Source: JAEUMG01 sp046349315
GTDB taxonomy: Bacteria > Pseudomonadota > Alphaproteobacteria > Rhizobiales > Aestuariivirgaceae
NCBI GenBank assembly: GCA_046349315.1
Contig: JAXMCQ010000017.1
Location: forward strand, 62,001-126,000
Length of the DNA stretch: 64,000 bases
Reading direction: 5' to 3'
Shown here: positions 1 to 8,700 of the stretch, in pieces
How positions within the stretch are numbered: position 1 is the first letter of the stretch
Layout: the number at the start of each line of letters is the position of its first letter
Program-made: the position numbers and the translations under genes
The notes under the pieces: generated by a model
Database searches by the model: none
The model's input: the letters and a program-made list of their open reading frames with translations, nothing else
What the model was told of the DNA's origin: nothing

Positions 1-2
1 TT

Positions 3-362
3 CTAGGCTCCCGCGCCAGCATCAATCTTGGCAGATTCGTGCATGCGGTGGTGTCGACGCCGGAAGGCCTCACCTTTCTCGCCGTCGGCCATCTCGTCGG
101 CGCCGCGCTGGCGCTGCTCCTCTTTTCGGTCACCGTCATCGCCTGCCCCTTGCTGCTCGACCGCAATGTCGATTTTATCACCGCCATCATCACGAGCGTG
201 AAGACGGTCGCCACCAGCCCCGTGCCGATGATCCTCTGGGGCTTGATGGTGGTGGCGCTGATACTGCTCGCCTCGCTCCCCGCCTTCCTCGGTCTGCTCG
301 TCGTCCTGCCGGTGCTCGGCCACGCCACCTGGCATCTCTATCGGCGCGCCATCGCACCCTGA
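3..362 (+). CDS. DUF2189 family membrane protein, C-terminal part (5' end outside window)
   Basis: Only about the last 119 codons lie in the window. The frame is open to the left edge, so the true start is outside it. Two strongly hydrophobic segments are visible, and the protein ends in GHATWHLYRRA, the signature that closes DUF2189 (COG5473) membrane proteins. A PLLLDR...DFITAI loop typical of the same family precedes the last membrane segment. A GTG at 39 could be mistaken for a start, but the residues before it continue the family-like sequence. No biochemical role is established for the family. The next gene starts 50 bp downstream on the same strand, so cotranscription is possible. Confidence 0.8.
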   Translation, partial: LGSRASINLGRFVHAVVSTPEGLTFLAVGHLVGAALALLLFSVTVIACPLLLDRNVDFITAIITSVKTVATSPVPMILWGLMVVALILLASLPAFLGLLVVLPVLGHATWHLYRRAIAP

Positions 363-412
363 TATGCGCTGGCGGCACTTGCCAGGCCGCAGGCATCGCG
401 ACACAAGGCGTC

Positions 413-1279
413 ATGCAACCCCATTCGCGCCGCGAGACGCTCAAAGGCATCCTCCTCCTCGTCGCCTCCGTCTCGCTCTTCGGCGCGGTTGACGGTTTGA
501 GCAAGGTGCTCGTCGAAACCCAGTCTTTCGGCCAGATCATGCTGGCGCGTTATGGCCTCGCCTTGCCGCTGCTCTATGTCGTGTCGGGCTTCCCGAAGCC
601 TGCCGCCCTGTTTCGCACGGCACGCCCCGGCACCCAGATCATGCGCGGCCTCGCACCCTTGATCATTGGCGGCTCGATGGTCTTCGCCGTGCGCTATCTG
701 CCGCTCGCCGAAGCGACCGTCATCCTTTTTGCCGGCCCTTTCATCGTCGTAGCGCTCTCCGGTCCATTGCTCGGCGAGCGCGTCGGCCCGGCAAGCTGGA
801 TTGGCGTTGTATTGGGCTTCATTGCCGTGATCATGGTCGCCAGACCCGGTTTTTCCGAAGTGTCGGCCTATGCGATCTTCCCCTTCATCGCCGCACTCTT
901 CTACGCCGTCTTCCAATTGCTCACCCGTCACCTCTCGGCAGCCGCGGAGCGCACCGAAACGACGCTCGCCTGGACGCTCGCCATCGGGCTCGCGGCTTCC
1001 TTGCCACTGGCCATCATCGAATGGGTTCCGGTCAGCGCCACCGCCTGGGCGCTGGCGCTCTGCCTCACGCTTGTCTTTGCCGCGGCGCAACTCCTGCTCG
1101 TGCGCGCCTATAGCTACGCCACTGCCAATGTGCTTGCGCCCTTCAGCTATGTGCAAATCATCTCTGCAACAATTTTTGGCCTCGTGGCCTTCGGCGACAT
1201 CCCCGATCTTTGGACCCTCATCGGCATCGTGCTGATCATCGCCGCCGGCGTCTATGTCATGCGCGGGAGCAGCCGCTAA
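413..1279 (+). CDS. EamA/DMT-superfamily transporter
   Basis: A 288-residue polytopic inner-membrane protein with about ten hydrophobic helices. They are arranged as two EamA repeats, roughly residues 9-140 and 150-285, which is the standard size and layout of drug/metabolite transporters. Family features are the early ILLLVASVSLFGAVDGLSK helix, the LLGER loop near residue 120 and the SYVQIISATIFG segment in the second repeat. The substrate cannot be read from sequence; close families export small metabolites or amino acids. A weak AAGGCG lies just before the ATG. A second transporter of the same subfamily lies at 61846-62754. Confidence 0.85.
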   Translation: MQPHSRRETLKGILLLVASVSLFGAVDGLSKVLVETQSFGQIMLARYGLALPLLYVVSGFPKPAALFRTARPGTQIMRGLAPLIIGGSMVFAVRYLPLAEATVILFAGPFIVVALSGPLLGERVGPASWIGVVLGFIAVIMVARPGFSEVSAYAIFPFIAALFYAVFQLLTRHLSAAAERTETTLAWTLAIGLAASLPLAIIEWVPVSATAWALALCLTLVFAAAQLLLVRAYSYATANVLAPFSYVQIISATIFGLVAFGDIPDLWTLIGIVLIIAAGVYVMRGSSR

Positions 1280-1502
1280 ACTCTCGCGCGTTCATTGCCG
1301 AAAGAGGCGCATTGCCGAGTATCATGAGAAGCTGGGCGCGATAGCTAACCGGTGGAGCGTCTCGAAGCTGCTGCCGGGCAATCGGCACCGTCGGGCATGA
1401 ACTCACAATATGGCGACTGTCTTTAAGCGCCGTGGAATCTTTTGTTAGGCCTGACGATGGGCACGTGACCATGCCATGTTTGGGACTAGCCGCCGAAATC
1501 GA

Positions 1503-2750
1503 CTATCGCTCGCCGAAGTAATGCGCCATCAAGCTGTCGGACAATGCGAGTTCGAGCGGCACAATCTCCTGATCGATCTCCTCCCACTCTGCCGGGGAAC
1601 GAAAGACAATTCCGGGCTCGAGTGGATGGGCCATGAGAAACCGAATCCTGAAGAGAGTCGGAGGATGGGTGCTATCGATCTGGGAAGTCTCAGACATTTG
1701 ACAACGAACAAGCCGCTCGTCCTCATTGCGAGGCATCGTTTCGACAAAACTCCGAAAAAGCGTGTACACGCCGGTTCTGGTTGCATCTGACAATGAGACG
1801 CGCTCGAAAAGGAAAGACTTAAGGCTCTCCGAAAAGCGGTTCTTCCGCAAAAGCGCTAGGGTTGCGTCTGTTCCTGCTACGCGCGCCGCCAGGAAATCGG
1901 CAAAATACTCTGCACGCTGACTGTCGAGATAGAGGAACTGAACGATCGTCCGACGAACGAGCCGCACAATGCCGGCGAGCAGTGCCATGACCATTTTGAC
2001 AATTCCGCCATAATGTTCGCCGCCTATGCTGTCTGGGTCTTGGCCGAGGAGTTTTTCCCACTCGTCGAGGACGTTGAGCGCGATCCAGACGACCTGCCGT
2101 CTGACTGGGTCGCCATTCGCGCGATGCGCAAGCTCATGCGCGATGAGGGCTATGCGCTCTTGTGGACCGGCAACCTTCCACAGGCCCATACCAAGTGTAA
2201 CTACCGGCGTTCTCCGCCAGGTCACTTCCGATAATCGGGCGTTATAGTCATAGTTCGCGCGAAGAAGAATCTCGGCACGGATGGCAAGAACGGCCGCCAC
2301 TTCGTCTACAAGCGCAAATAGATTGGGATACTCCTCGCGACGCAGGCAGTCCCCGGGCCTTCTTTCAAAGCTTGGCCACTGTAGCCAGGCTACCCCAAGA
2401 AGAATAAGCCCGACGATGATTGCCGCCACGCTTGGCCACATATGCCAGATCAGCCACGCGCCAAGGAGACCTGCGGCTGACGCGAGGCTGATCACCAACA
2501 GGGATATTGCAACGGCGATAAGATACCCCGCTCCAAACCTTCCCCGTTGCGCCGCCGGTGGTTGAGAGCAGACTTCTTCGAGGAGTTTCGCGCCGTACCG
2601 CCTTCCAAGGGATTTATATAATCTGGATAGCGAGCCACCTGGCGGTTCTTCCCCCGCGCCCGAGTTCCAGTTGCATGCGGGGCACCACGCGCGGAAGCCC
2701 GCGTCGGTGGTAAGAGGCGATTTGCAGCGCGGACACTCGGCGGGCTTCAC
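1503..2750 (-). CDS. M48-family zinc metallopeptidase with N-terminal zinc ribbon
   Basis: A 415-residue protein. Residues 6-26 form a four-cysteine zinc ribbon (C6, C9, C23, C26). Two membrane helices follow at about 75-97 and 100-125, then an M48 peptidase domain. The catalytic HELAH motif is at 205-209, and the third metal ligand is probably in ExxAD at 281-285. M48 enzymes with this layout resemble HtpX, which degrades membrane proteins from the cytoplasmic side. The zinc ribbon may mediate substrate or partner contact, which is inference. The start is GTG, supported by GGAGC six bases upstream. The gene stands alone, with no evident operon partner; the true substrate is unknown. Confidence 0.8.
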   Translation of the reverse strand: MKPAECPRCKSPLTTDAGFRAWCPACNWNSGAGEEPPGGSLSRLYKSLGRRYGAKLLEEVCSQPPAAQRGRFGAGYLIAVAISLLVISLASAAGLLGAWLIWHMWPSVAAIIVGLILLGVAWLQWPSFERRPGDCLRREEYPNLFALVDEVAAVLAIRAEILLRANYDYNARLSEVTWRRTPVVTLGMGLWKVAGPQERIALIAHELAHRANGDPVRRQVVWIALNVLDEWEKLLGQDPDSIGGEHYGGIVKMVMALLAGIVRLVRRTIVQFLYLDSQRAEYFADFLAARVAGTDATLALLRKNRFSESLKSFLFERVSLSDATRTGVYTLFRSFVETMPRNEDERLVRCQMSETSQIDSTHPPTLFRIRFLMAHPLEPGIVFRSPAEWEEIDQEIVPLELALSDSLMAHYFGER

Positions 2751-2780
2751 GAAGCTGCTCCGTTCCTGACCTGCCTCTAC

Positions 2781-2795
2781 CTTACCATATGTAAG
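2781..2795. promoter_or_regulatory. Short inverted repeat upstream of the M48 peptidase gene
   Basis: CTTAC-CATAT-GTAAG, five-base arms around a five-base centre, lies about 30 bp upstream of the peptidase GTG start at 2750. A perfect TCGATCGA palindrome follows at 2800-2807. The position suits an operator overlapping a promoter, but no regulator is identified and such short symmetry can arise by chance. Confidence 0.25.
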
Positions 2796-2920
2796 ATAAT
2801 CGATCGACGATGATAGCGCATGTCCTCAACCACTGGGCCGGCTCGCAGCAATCTAAAATCGCAACATTCTTTCATCTGGCATAACGACGAAATGAACGCC
2901 CGTTCAATAAAATTGGGGCT

Positions 2921-2941
2921 CACGAATCCAACAAATTCGTG
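2921..2941 (-). terminator. Possible terminator hairpin downstream of thrS
   Basis: CACGAAT and ATTCGTG form a perfect 7-bp stem with a 7-base loop, 46 bp past the thrS stop codon. On the minus strand it is followed after a few bases by AATTTTATT, a weak U-rich tail. The stem is AT-rich and the tail poor, so termination activity is uncertain. Confidence 0.35.
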
Positions 2942-2987
2942 TCGCTAAGAATGCGAAAAACGGCCTCCTAAACCCAGATTTTGAACG

Positions 2988-4958
2988 TTACGAAGCCGCC
3001 TTTTGCGCGCGCAAAACGTCGGGCGGCGTCGCCTCGGCGCTGAGCCGGGCGATCGCATCGGCAAGCGTCAGAGACGTCTGCTGCTGGCTCCCGAGCCGGC
3101 GGACATTGACTGTCCCCTCCTCCATCTCGCGCTTTCCGACCACCAGCATCACCGGCACCTTGGCGAGCGAATGTTCGCGCACCTTGTAGTTGATCTTCTC
3201 GTTGCGAAGATCGGTCTCGGCGCGAAGCCCGGCTGCGGCAAGCTTGGCGCGAACCTCACCGGCATAGCTGTCGGCATCCGAAACGATCGTCGTCACAACG
3301 ACCTGTAAAGGTGCGAGCCACAAGGGAAAATGTCCGGCGAAATGCTCGATCAGAATGCCGGTGAAGCGCTCCATCGAGCCGCAGATCGCCCGGTGCACCA
3401 TGACCGGCATCTTCTTCTGTCCGTCGGCATCGACATAGAAGGCGCCGAACCGCTCGGGGAGGTTGAAGTCGACCTGCGTCGTGCCGCATTGCCACTGCCG
3501 CCCGATCGCGTCGCGCAAGGTGTACTCGAATTTCGGCCCGTAGAAAGTGCCCTCGCCCGGATTGATCCCGGTCTTGATCCTTCCTCCTGATTCCGCTGCA
3601 ATTTTTTCAAGCAAGCGGCTCAAGACTGCTTCCGAGTGATCCCACATTTGATCGGTGCCGACGCGCTTTTCGGGCCGCGTCGCAAGCTTGACGACGACGT
3701 CCTCGAAGCCGAAATCGGCATAGACGGAGAGGATCAACTCGTTGATTTTCAAGCATTCTTCGGCGAGCTGCTCTTCCGTGCAGAAGATGTGCGCATCGTC
3801 CTGTGTGAAGCCCCGCACCCTCATGAGCCCGTGCAAAGCGCCGGACGGCTCATAGCGATGAACGGCGCCGAATTCCGCAAGCCTGATGGGCAGATCGCGA
3901 TAGGACTTGAGCCCATGCTTGAAGATCTGGATGTGACCCGGGCAATTCATCGGCTTGATCGCAAAAATGCGATCGTCATCGGTTTCATCGCCGGCGGACC
4001 GCGCCATGAACATGTTTTCGCGATACCAGCCCCAGTGCCCGGATGTCTCCCAGAGTACTTTATCGAGCATCTGCGGCGCGTTAACCTCTTGATAGTCCTG
4101 CGCTAATCGCCGCCGCATATAGGCGATGAGAGCCTGGAACATGGTCCAGCCCTTGGGATGCCAGAAGACGACGCCCGGCCCTTCTTCCTGGAAATGGAAG
4201 AGGTCCATCTCGCGCCCCAACCGGCGGTGATCGCGCTTCTCGGCTTCTTCGAGCGCGGTCAGATAGGTCTGCAAGTCCTTGTCGTTCGCCCAAGACGTCC
4301 CGTAAATCCTTGTCAGCATTGGATTATTGGAATCGCCGCGCCAATAGGCGCCGGCCACCTTCATGAGCTTGAAGGCATTGCCGATCTTGCCGGTCGACGT
4401 CATATGCGGCCCGCGGCAAAGGTCAAACCATTGGCCCTGTTTGTAGATTTTGAGGTCTTGGTCGGCGGGAATGGCGTCGATCAACTCGACCTTGAAACCC
4501 TCGCCCTTCGAGCGGAAGACATCCTTCGCCTGGCCGCGCGACCACACTTCCTTGGTGAATCTTGCATCGCGCGCGATGATCTCGCGCATCTTCTTCTCGA
4601 TAGCCGGGAAATCCTCCGGCGTGAAAGGCGTATCGCGTTGAAAATCGTAGTAAAATCCGTTCTCTATGACCGGCCCGATGGTCACCTGCGTCCCCGGATA
4701 AAGCTCCTGCACGGCCTCGGCCAAGACATGGGCCGCGTCGTGACGGATCAATTCCAGCGCTTCCTCATCATCGCGGGTTATGAATTTCAGCGCGGCGCCA
4801 TCAGGAACCGGATCGGAGAGATCAGCCAGCTGGCCATTGACCAATGCGGCAACCGCCTTTTTTTCGAGGGATTTGGCGATCGACCCGGCGATCTGCGCTG
4901 CCGTGGTGCCGGCCTCGTATTGACGCGATGCACCATCAGGGAAAGTCACGCTTATCAT
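2988..4958 (-). CDS. thrS: Threonyl-tRNA synthetase
   Basis: Charges tRNA-Thr with threonine in the cytoplasm. At 656 residues it is close to the bacterial ThrRS norm of about 640. Domains in order: TGS domain (about 1-61), editing domain (about 65-225, with the HDAAHVLAE histidines near residue 75), class II catalytic core (about 270-535) and anticodon-binding domain (about 545-645). The core shows MNCPGHIQIF, with the zinc-ligand cysteine, and YEPSGALHGLMRVRGFTQDD, which contains motif 2. The ATG start is confirmed by GGAGG seven bases upstream. It appears monocistronic. It is divergent from the outer-membrane gene at 5146, with a 187-bp shared promoter region. Confidence 0.98.
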   Translation of the reverse strand: MISVTFPDGASRQYEAGTTAAQIAGSIAKSLEKKAVAALVNGQLADLSDPVPDGAALKFITRDDEEALELIRHDAAHVLAEAVQELYPGTQVTIGPVIENGFYYDFQRDTPFTPEDFPAIEKKMREIIARDARFTKEVWSRGQAKDVFRSKGEGFKVELIDAIPADQDLKIYKQGQWFDLCRGPHMTSTGKIGNAFKLMKVAGAYWRGDSNNPMLTRIYGTSWANDKDLQTYLTALEEAEKRDHRRLGREMDLFHFQEEGPGVVFWHPKGWTMFQALIAYMRRRLAQDYQEVNAPQMLDKVLWETSGHWGWYRENMFMARSAGDETDDDRIFAIKPMNCPGHIQIFKHGLKSYRDLPIRLAEFGAVHRYEPSGALHGLMRVRGFTQDDAHIFCTEEQLAEECLKINELILSVYADFGFEDVVVKLATRPEKRVGTDQMWDHSEAVLSRLLEKIAAESGGRIKTGINPGEGTFYGPKFEYTLRDAIGRQWQCGTTQVDFNLPERFGAFYVDADGQKKMPVMVHRAICGSMERFTGILIEHFAGHFPLWLAPLQVVVTTIVSDADSYAGEVRAKLAAAGLRAETDLRNEKINYKVREHSLAKVPVMLVVGKREMEEGTVNVRRLGSQQQTSLTLADAIARLSAEATPPDVLRAQKAAS

Positions 4959-5145
4959 ATCATTACCTCCGGCTCACTCCTGCACACCGCGCAGGTAAGC
5001 TAAACTATTGAAAACATTGCCCTTGATTGAATCACAAGCGGCGGCCTTATCGCATCGCCGGATAGGCCGGTCAATACGCTCTTGCGGCCCCCATTAATCT
5101 TCATACTATAGGCTTGGGCGGTGGTGGTTTGGCGTCGGGTGTGGG

Positions 5146-5850
5146 ATGTCAACGCTGAGGGTTTGCCTCGCCGGCATGCTCCTTGTGTGTGGTGTGCAGT
5201 CGGTTCGGGCAGCGGATGTGGCCGACATCGTTGCGCAGCCGCCGCTCGTCTATGACTGGAGCGGCTATTTCATCGGCGTGAACGGCGGCGATGCCTTCCT
5301 GGGCGAAGACACGATCCGCCTTAAGCCCGACTTCCAGGACAAGGTCGGACACCTTGATCTCAATGGACTATTTGGCGGCGCACAGGTTGGCGCAAACTGG
5401 CTGACCGGCAATTGGGTGCTGGGTGCGCAAGCCGATTTTCAGCTGTCGGATATAATCGATTCGGACAGGCGAACCGCCAATGGCCTCGATTTCAGTTCCA
5501 AGGGCGCTATTGACTGGTACAGCACGGTTCGCTTGCGTACCGGCTATGCGATTGACAATCTTTTGATTTTCGGAACGGGAGGGCTTGCCCTTGCCGGCGT
5601 CGACTACAAGGTCCACACCGTCGACGACCCCTCCGCCAGCATCAATCTCGGCGACAGCTACACCGCGACAGGCTGGACGGCCGGAGCCGGCGTCGAATGG
5701 GGTTTCTCCGCCAATTCGAGCGCCAGGATCGAATATCTCTTCACCGATCTCGGCAAGAAGGAGATCGGCAGCAGCTTCTCGGACGACAGCTACTTCAAGG
5801 CTTCCCCCAGCTTTCAATCGATTCGCATGGGCGTCGATTTCCGATTCTGA
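5146..5850 (+). CDS. Outer-membrane beta-barrel protein (Omp25/31-like)
   Basis: A 234-residue secreted protein. A signal peptide covers residues 1 to about 22, with cleavage near SVRA-ADV. An acidic, glycine-rich 8-strand barrel pattern follows, starting with YDWSGYFIGVNGGDAF and ending in a terminal phenylalanine (GVDFRF), the outer-membrane insertion signal. This matches the porin family/opacity-like proteins common in Rhizobiales. The family's role is structural or adhesive; a specific function cannot be assigned. It is followed by a second barrel gene at 5980 with the same architecture but little close identity, so the pair is probably an old duplication. Confidence 0.85.
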   Translation: MSTLRVCLAGMLLVCGVQSVRAADVADIVAQPPLVYDWSGYFIGVNGGDAFLGEDTIRLKPDFQDKVGHLDLNGLFGGAQVGANWLTGNWVLGAQADFQLSDIIDSDRRTANGLDFSSKGAIDWYSTVRLRTGYAIDNLLIFGTGGLALAGVDYKVHTVDDPSASINLGDSYTATGWTAGAGVEWGFSANSSARIEYLFTDLGKKEIGSSFSDDSYFKASPSFQSIRMGVDFRF

Positions 5851-5979
5851 TCAAGGCCTTAGCTGGTTAACGCCACAACCTTCGCGCGATCTTTTTTTTG
5901 GCGCTCGGTAAGGATTCGTTAACCTTAATTTCCGATTGTCGACTCGGACTCAAACGCAACACCTCTCCGGGTCAGAATC

Positions 5980-6666
5980 ATGAAAAAGACGGCGCTCTGC
6001 CTTTCACTTAGCCTCGCAGCGATGCTTGCGGCTTCCAGTTTCGCCCATGCTGCAGACGTTCCTCCTCCGGCTCCGACATGGACCGGACCCTATCTCGGCA
6101 TTTTTGGCGGCGGTACTTTCGTCGAAGGCCACTACGACTACGGCTATGACCCCGAGATGAGCGGCACCGGCGGCTATGCCGGCATCCTTGGCGGTTTCAA
6201 TTACGATTTCGACGGCATCGTGGTTGGCGTCGAAGGCGACTACGGCTGGGGCGGCCAGACTGCGCAGAATCGCGATCCGGCCGAAGCGACCGAACTGAGC
6301 TTCGATGGCCTTGGCACACTCCGCGCCCGCATCGGCGTCTCGCCGGGCGATAGCAACACGCTGATTTATGCCACCGGCGGTTACGGCTGGTTGGATGCGA
6401 AACTCGACGCGCTCGTGGGTCCCTATTCGATCCACGATTCTGACACCAATACCTACAGCGGATGGGTAGTCGGTGGCGGCGTCGAGACCATGTTGTGGGA
6501 TACCGGCCTCAGCGGGCGGCTCGAGTATCTCTATGGCGACTTTGGAACCGAGAAGTACGGGCTCTATGACGGCTTGGGTTCGGGCGGCACGCTCGATCTT
6601 ACCCTCGACAATGTCCACATGGTCAGGGCCGCGCTCGTCTATAACTTCAACGGGTTCCTCTGGTAG
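5980..6666 (+). CDS. Outer-membrane beta-barrel protein (Omp25/31-like)
   Basis: A 228-residue protein. The signal peptide (about 1-24) ends in the canonical AHA-ADV cleavage motif. The barrel opens with WTGPYLGIFGGGTF and ends with YNFNGFLW, a terminal aromatic residue as expected for BAM-dependent insertion. Repeated GYGGILGGF-like and GVEGDYGW strands are typical of Hyphomicrobiales outer-membrane porin-family proteins. The spacer from the upstream barrel gene is 129 bp and contains AT-rich promoter-like sequence, so it probably has its own promoter. A hairpin followed by a T-rich tract lies just downstream. Confidence 0.87.
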   Translation: MKKTALCLSLSLAAMLAASSFAHAADVPPPAPTWTGPYLGIFGGGTFVEGHYDYGYDPEMSGTGGYAGILGGFNYDFDGIVVGVEGDYGWGGQTAQNRDPAEATELSFDGLGTLRARIGVSPGDSNTLIYATGGYGWLDAKLDALVGPYSIHDSDTNTYSGWVVGGGVETMLWDTGLSGRLEYLYGDFGTEKYGLYDGLGSGGTLDLTLDNVHMVRAALVYNFNGFLW

Positions 6667-6670
6667 CAAT

Positions 6671-6730
6671 AAAAAAGCCAAGTACCGACTTGAGCGCCGC
6701 AGCCTCCCGCTCCGGCGCTCATTCTATTTT
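6671..6730. terminator. Bidirectional intrinsic terminator between omp gene and yidD
   Basis: GAGCGCCG (6692-6699) pairs with CGGCGCTC (6713-6720) and is followed on the plus strand by ATTCTATTTT, serving the barrel gene. On the minus strand a second small hairpin (CAAGT-CGGT-ACTTG) is followed by GC and six Ts at 6671-6676, serving yidD. The two genes converge here, and yidD's stop codon lies inside the T-rich tail. Confidence 0.65.
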
Positions 6731-7047
6731 GGCGCCTGCATCCGCGATGCCGCGATTTTCCTAACCTCCCACCACACCCCCTCCGTCCTCTCAGGGACAG
6801 GATCGAACCCCTCGCCTCCCCACGGATTGCACCGGCCGATCCGGGTGAGCGCCAGGACACTCCCGCGCCAGGCACCATGGCGCTGTATCGCTTCGGCGGC
6901 ATATTCCGAGCAGGTCGGAAGGAAGCGGCATTGCCGTCCCAGGACCGCTGAAATCGTATAGCGATAGAGCGCGATAGTTGCGATCAGGAGATGCGCGACC
7001 ACGCCTTGCGCTGGTCGTTTTTCCGCTGCCGGGTGACGTTCACACAT
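6724..7047 (-). CDS. yidD: Membrane protein insertion efficiency factor YidD
   Basis: YidD is a small membrane-associated protein that assists YidC-dependent insertion of inner-membrane proteins. The family signature is complete: GRQCRFLPTCSEYAAEAI near residues 37-54, then RCNPWGGEGFDPVP near 73-86. An amphipathic N-terminal helix precedes it. The length is 107 residues against a usual 70-90. Translation may really begin at a GTG at 7002, giving about 92 residues, though no good ribosome site is seen for either start. It is not next to yidC or rnpA here. The start lies only 34 bp from the divergent betC start. Confidence 0.92.
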   Translation of the reverse strand: MCERHPAAEKRPAQGVVAHLLIATIALYRYTISAVLGRQCRFLPTCSEYAAEAIQRHGAWRGSVLALTRIGRCNPWGGEGFDPVPERTEGVWWEVRKIAASRMQAPK

Positions 7048-7081
7048 GCCGGCTCAAACTGCTGTCAGCTAGACTTGCCGC

Positions 7082-8632
7082 ATGTCTCAGAAACAACCCA
7101 ACATCCTCTTCATTTTGGCCGATCAGCTCGCAGCCACTTTCCTGCCGGCCTATGGGCACAAGATCGTGCAGACACCCAATATTTCAAGACTGGCGGCCGA
7201 GGGAGTCGTATTCGAAAACGCATACAGCAATAGCCCGCTCTGCGCACCCGCCCGCGCCACCATCATGAACGGCCTGCTGTCGTCGCGCACCGGCGTCTAT
7301 GACAATGCCGCCGAATTCCCCTCCGCTATTCCCACCTGGGCGCACTACTTGCGCCTGCGCGGCTATCGCACCTGCCTGTCGGGTAAGATGCATTTCGTCG
7401 GTCCAGACCAATTACATGGCCTTGAAGAACGCCTTACGACCGATATCTATCCTGCCGATTTCGGCTGGACGCCCGACTGGCGCCTGAAGGATGAACGGAT
7501 CGATTGGTGGTATCACAATATGACCTCCACCAAGCAGGCCGGCATCGCCGAAATGACCAACCAGCTTGAGTTTGACGACGAGGTCGCTTTCCTTGCAGTG
7601 CGCCGTATTTATGACTTCGCGCGCTACGAGGCCGGCACCCCGTTCTGCTTGATGACGTCGTTCACGCATCCGCACGACCCTTACGCTGCGCGCGCGAAAT
7701 ACTGGAATCTTTATCGCGACAAAGATATCAATCTTCCGATCACACCGGCCATTCCATTCGAGAAAATGGATCCGCACAGCCAGCGGCTCTACCGCATGTC
7801 GGCAATGGAAGAATACGACATCACCGAGGCCGACATCCGCTCATCGCGGCACGGCTACTACGCTAACATTACCTATGTGGACGGCCTCATCGGCCAGATG
7901 ATCGATGCGCTCGAAAAAACCGGCCGTCTTGAGGATACGGTCATCGTCCTCAGTTCCGACCACGGCGATTTCCTTGGCGAGCGCGGACTCTGGTACAAGA
8001 TGTCTTTCCTCGAATACTCGGCCCATGTTCCATTGATCGTGTGGTCGCCGAAGCGTTTCCACGCACGTCGCGTTGCCGAACCTGTGTCCCTGGCCGATAT
8101 TCTTCCGACCTTTGTCGACATCGGCAGCGAAGGAAGAACCGAGCTGGCAAGGCCCGTCGATGGCCGATCCCTGCTCCCGCTCCTCCTCGGCGCCCCCGAA
8201 GACCCAGACGCAACAGCCTGGGGCGAATATCTTGCGGAAGGCGCAATCGCGCCGCTCTACATGATCCGGCGCGGCCCGTGGAAATATATCTACTGCCCAA
8301 CCGATCCCGATCAGCTTTTCAACCTGAAGGACGATCCAAAGGAATTGCACAACCTTGCAAATGAGCTGCAGGATCTCACGACTACGTTCCGCAACGAGAT
8401 TCTTGCAAAGTTCGACGTTCCGCGCATCCATCGCCAGGTCTTGGAGAGCCAGCAAGCACGGCTCATGATGTTCGAGGCACTTAAGCGCGGCGAGCGTTTC
8501 CCCTGGGATTTTCAACCCTTGCGCGATGCCTCAGAGCAGTACACCCGCAACCACATGTCCGTGACCGACCGCGATCTGCAAAGCCGTTTCCCCCCTGCGC
8601 CGGAAGCGATCAAGCGCGCCCCCAAATCCTGA
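7082..8632 (+). CDS. betC: Choline-sulfatase
   Basis: Hydrolyses choline-O-sulfate to choline and sulfate, which feeds choline into glycine-betaine synthesis or catabolism. At 516 residues it has the usual length. The sulfatase motif C-x-P-x-R, with the formylglycine precursor cysteine at C54 (LCAPARATIMNG), is followed by SRTGVYDNAAEF, characteristic of BetC. The alkaline-phosphatase-like metal sites (ILADQ near the N-terminus, SDHGD near residue 300) are present. The C-terminal tail contains ERFPWDFQP, matching the choline-sulfatase C-terminal domain. The usual partners betA, betB and betI are absent nearby, so the gene is displaced from the classical operon. Confidence 0.9.
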   Translation: MSQKQPNILFILADQLAATFLPAYGHKIVQTPNISRLAAEGVVFENAYSNSPLCAPARATIMNGLLSSRTGVYDNAAEFPSAIPTWAHYLRLRGYRTCLSGKMHFVGPDQLHGLEERLTTDIYPADFGWTPDWRLKDERIDWWYHNMTSTKQAGIAEMTNQLEFDDEVAFLAVRRIYDFARYEAGTPFCLMTSFTHPHDPYAARAKYWNLYRDKDINLPITPAIPFEKMDPHSQRLYRMSAMEEYDITEADIRSSRHGYYANITYVDGLIGQMIDALEKTGRLEDTVIVLSSDHGDFLGERGLWYKMSFLEYSAHVPLIVWSPKRFHARRVAEPVSLADILPTFVDIGSEGRTELARPVDGRSLLPLLLGAPEDPDATAWGEYLAEGAIAPLYMIRRGPWKYIYCPTDPDQLFNLKDDPKELHNLANELQDLTTTFRNEILAKFDVPRIHRQVLESQQARLMMFEALKRGERFPWDFQPLRDASEQYTRNHMSVTDRDLQSRFPPAPEAIKRAPKS

Positions 8633-8700
8633 ACAGTTTGTTCTTTATTCCGAACGCTCGGTGTCTTATATCAAGGACCCGAATTTCAAAGGAGGTCGAA

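Noticed and set aside
4979..4995. CCTGC/GCAGG hairpin upstream of thrS as a T-box or attenuator
   Set aside because: The stem is only five base pairs, with no T-box or terminator features, and T-boxes are not expected in alphaproteobacteria.
5851..5979. TTAACC/GTTAAC words upstream of the second barrel gene as CtrA sites
   Set aside because: The full TTAA-N7-TTAA spacing is absent. Half-sites of this kind are frequent in AT-richer spacers.
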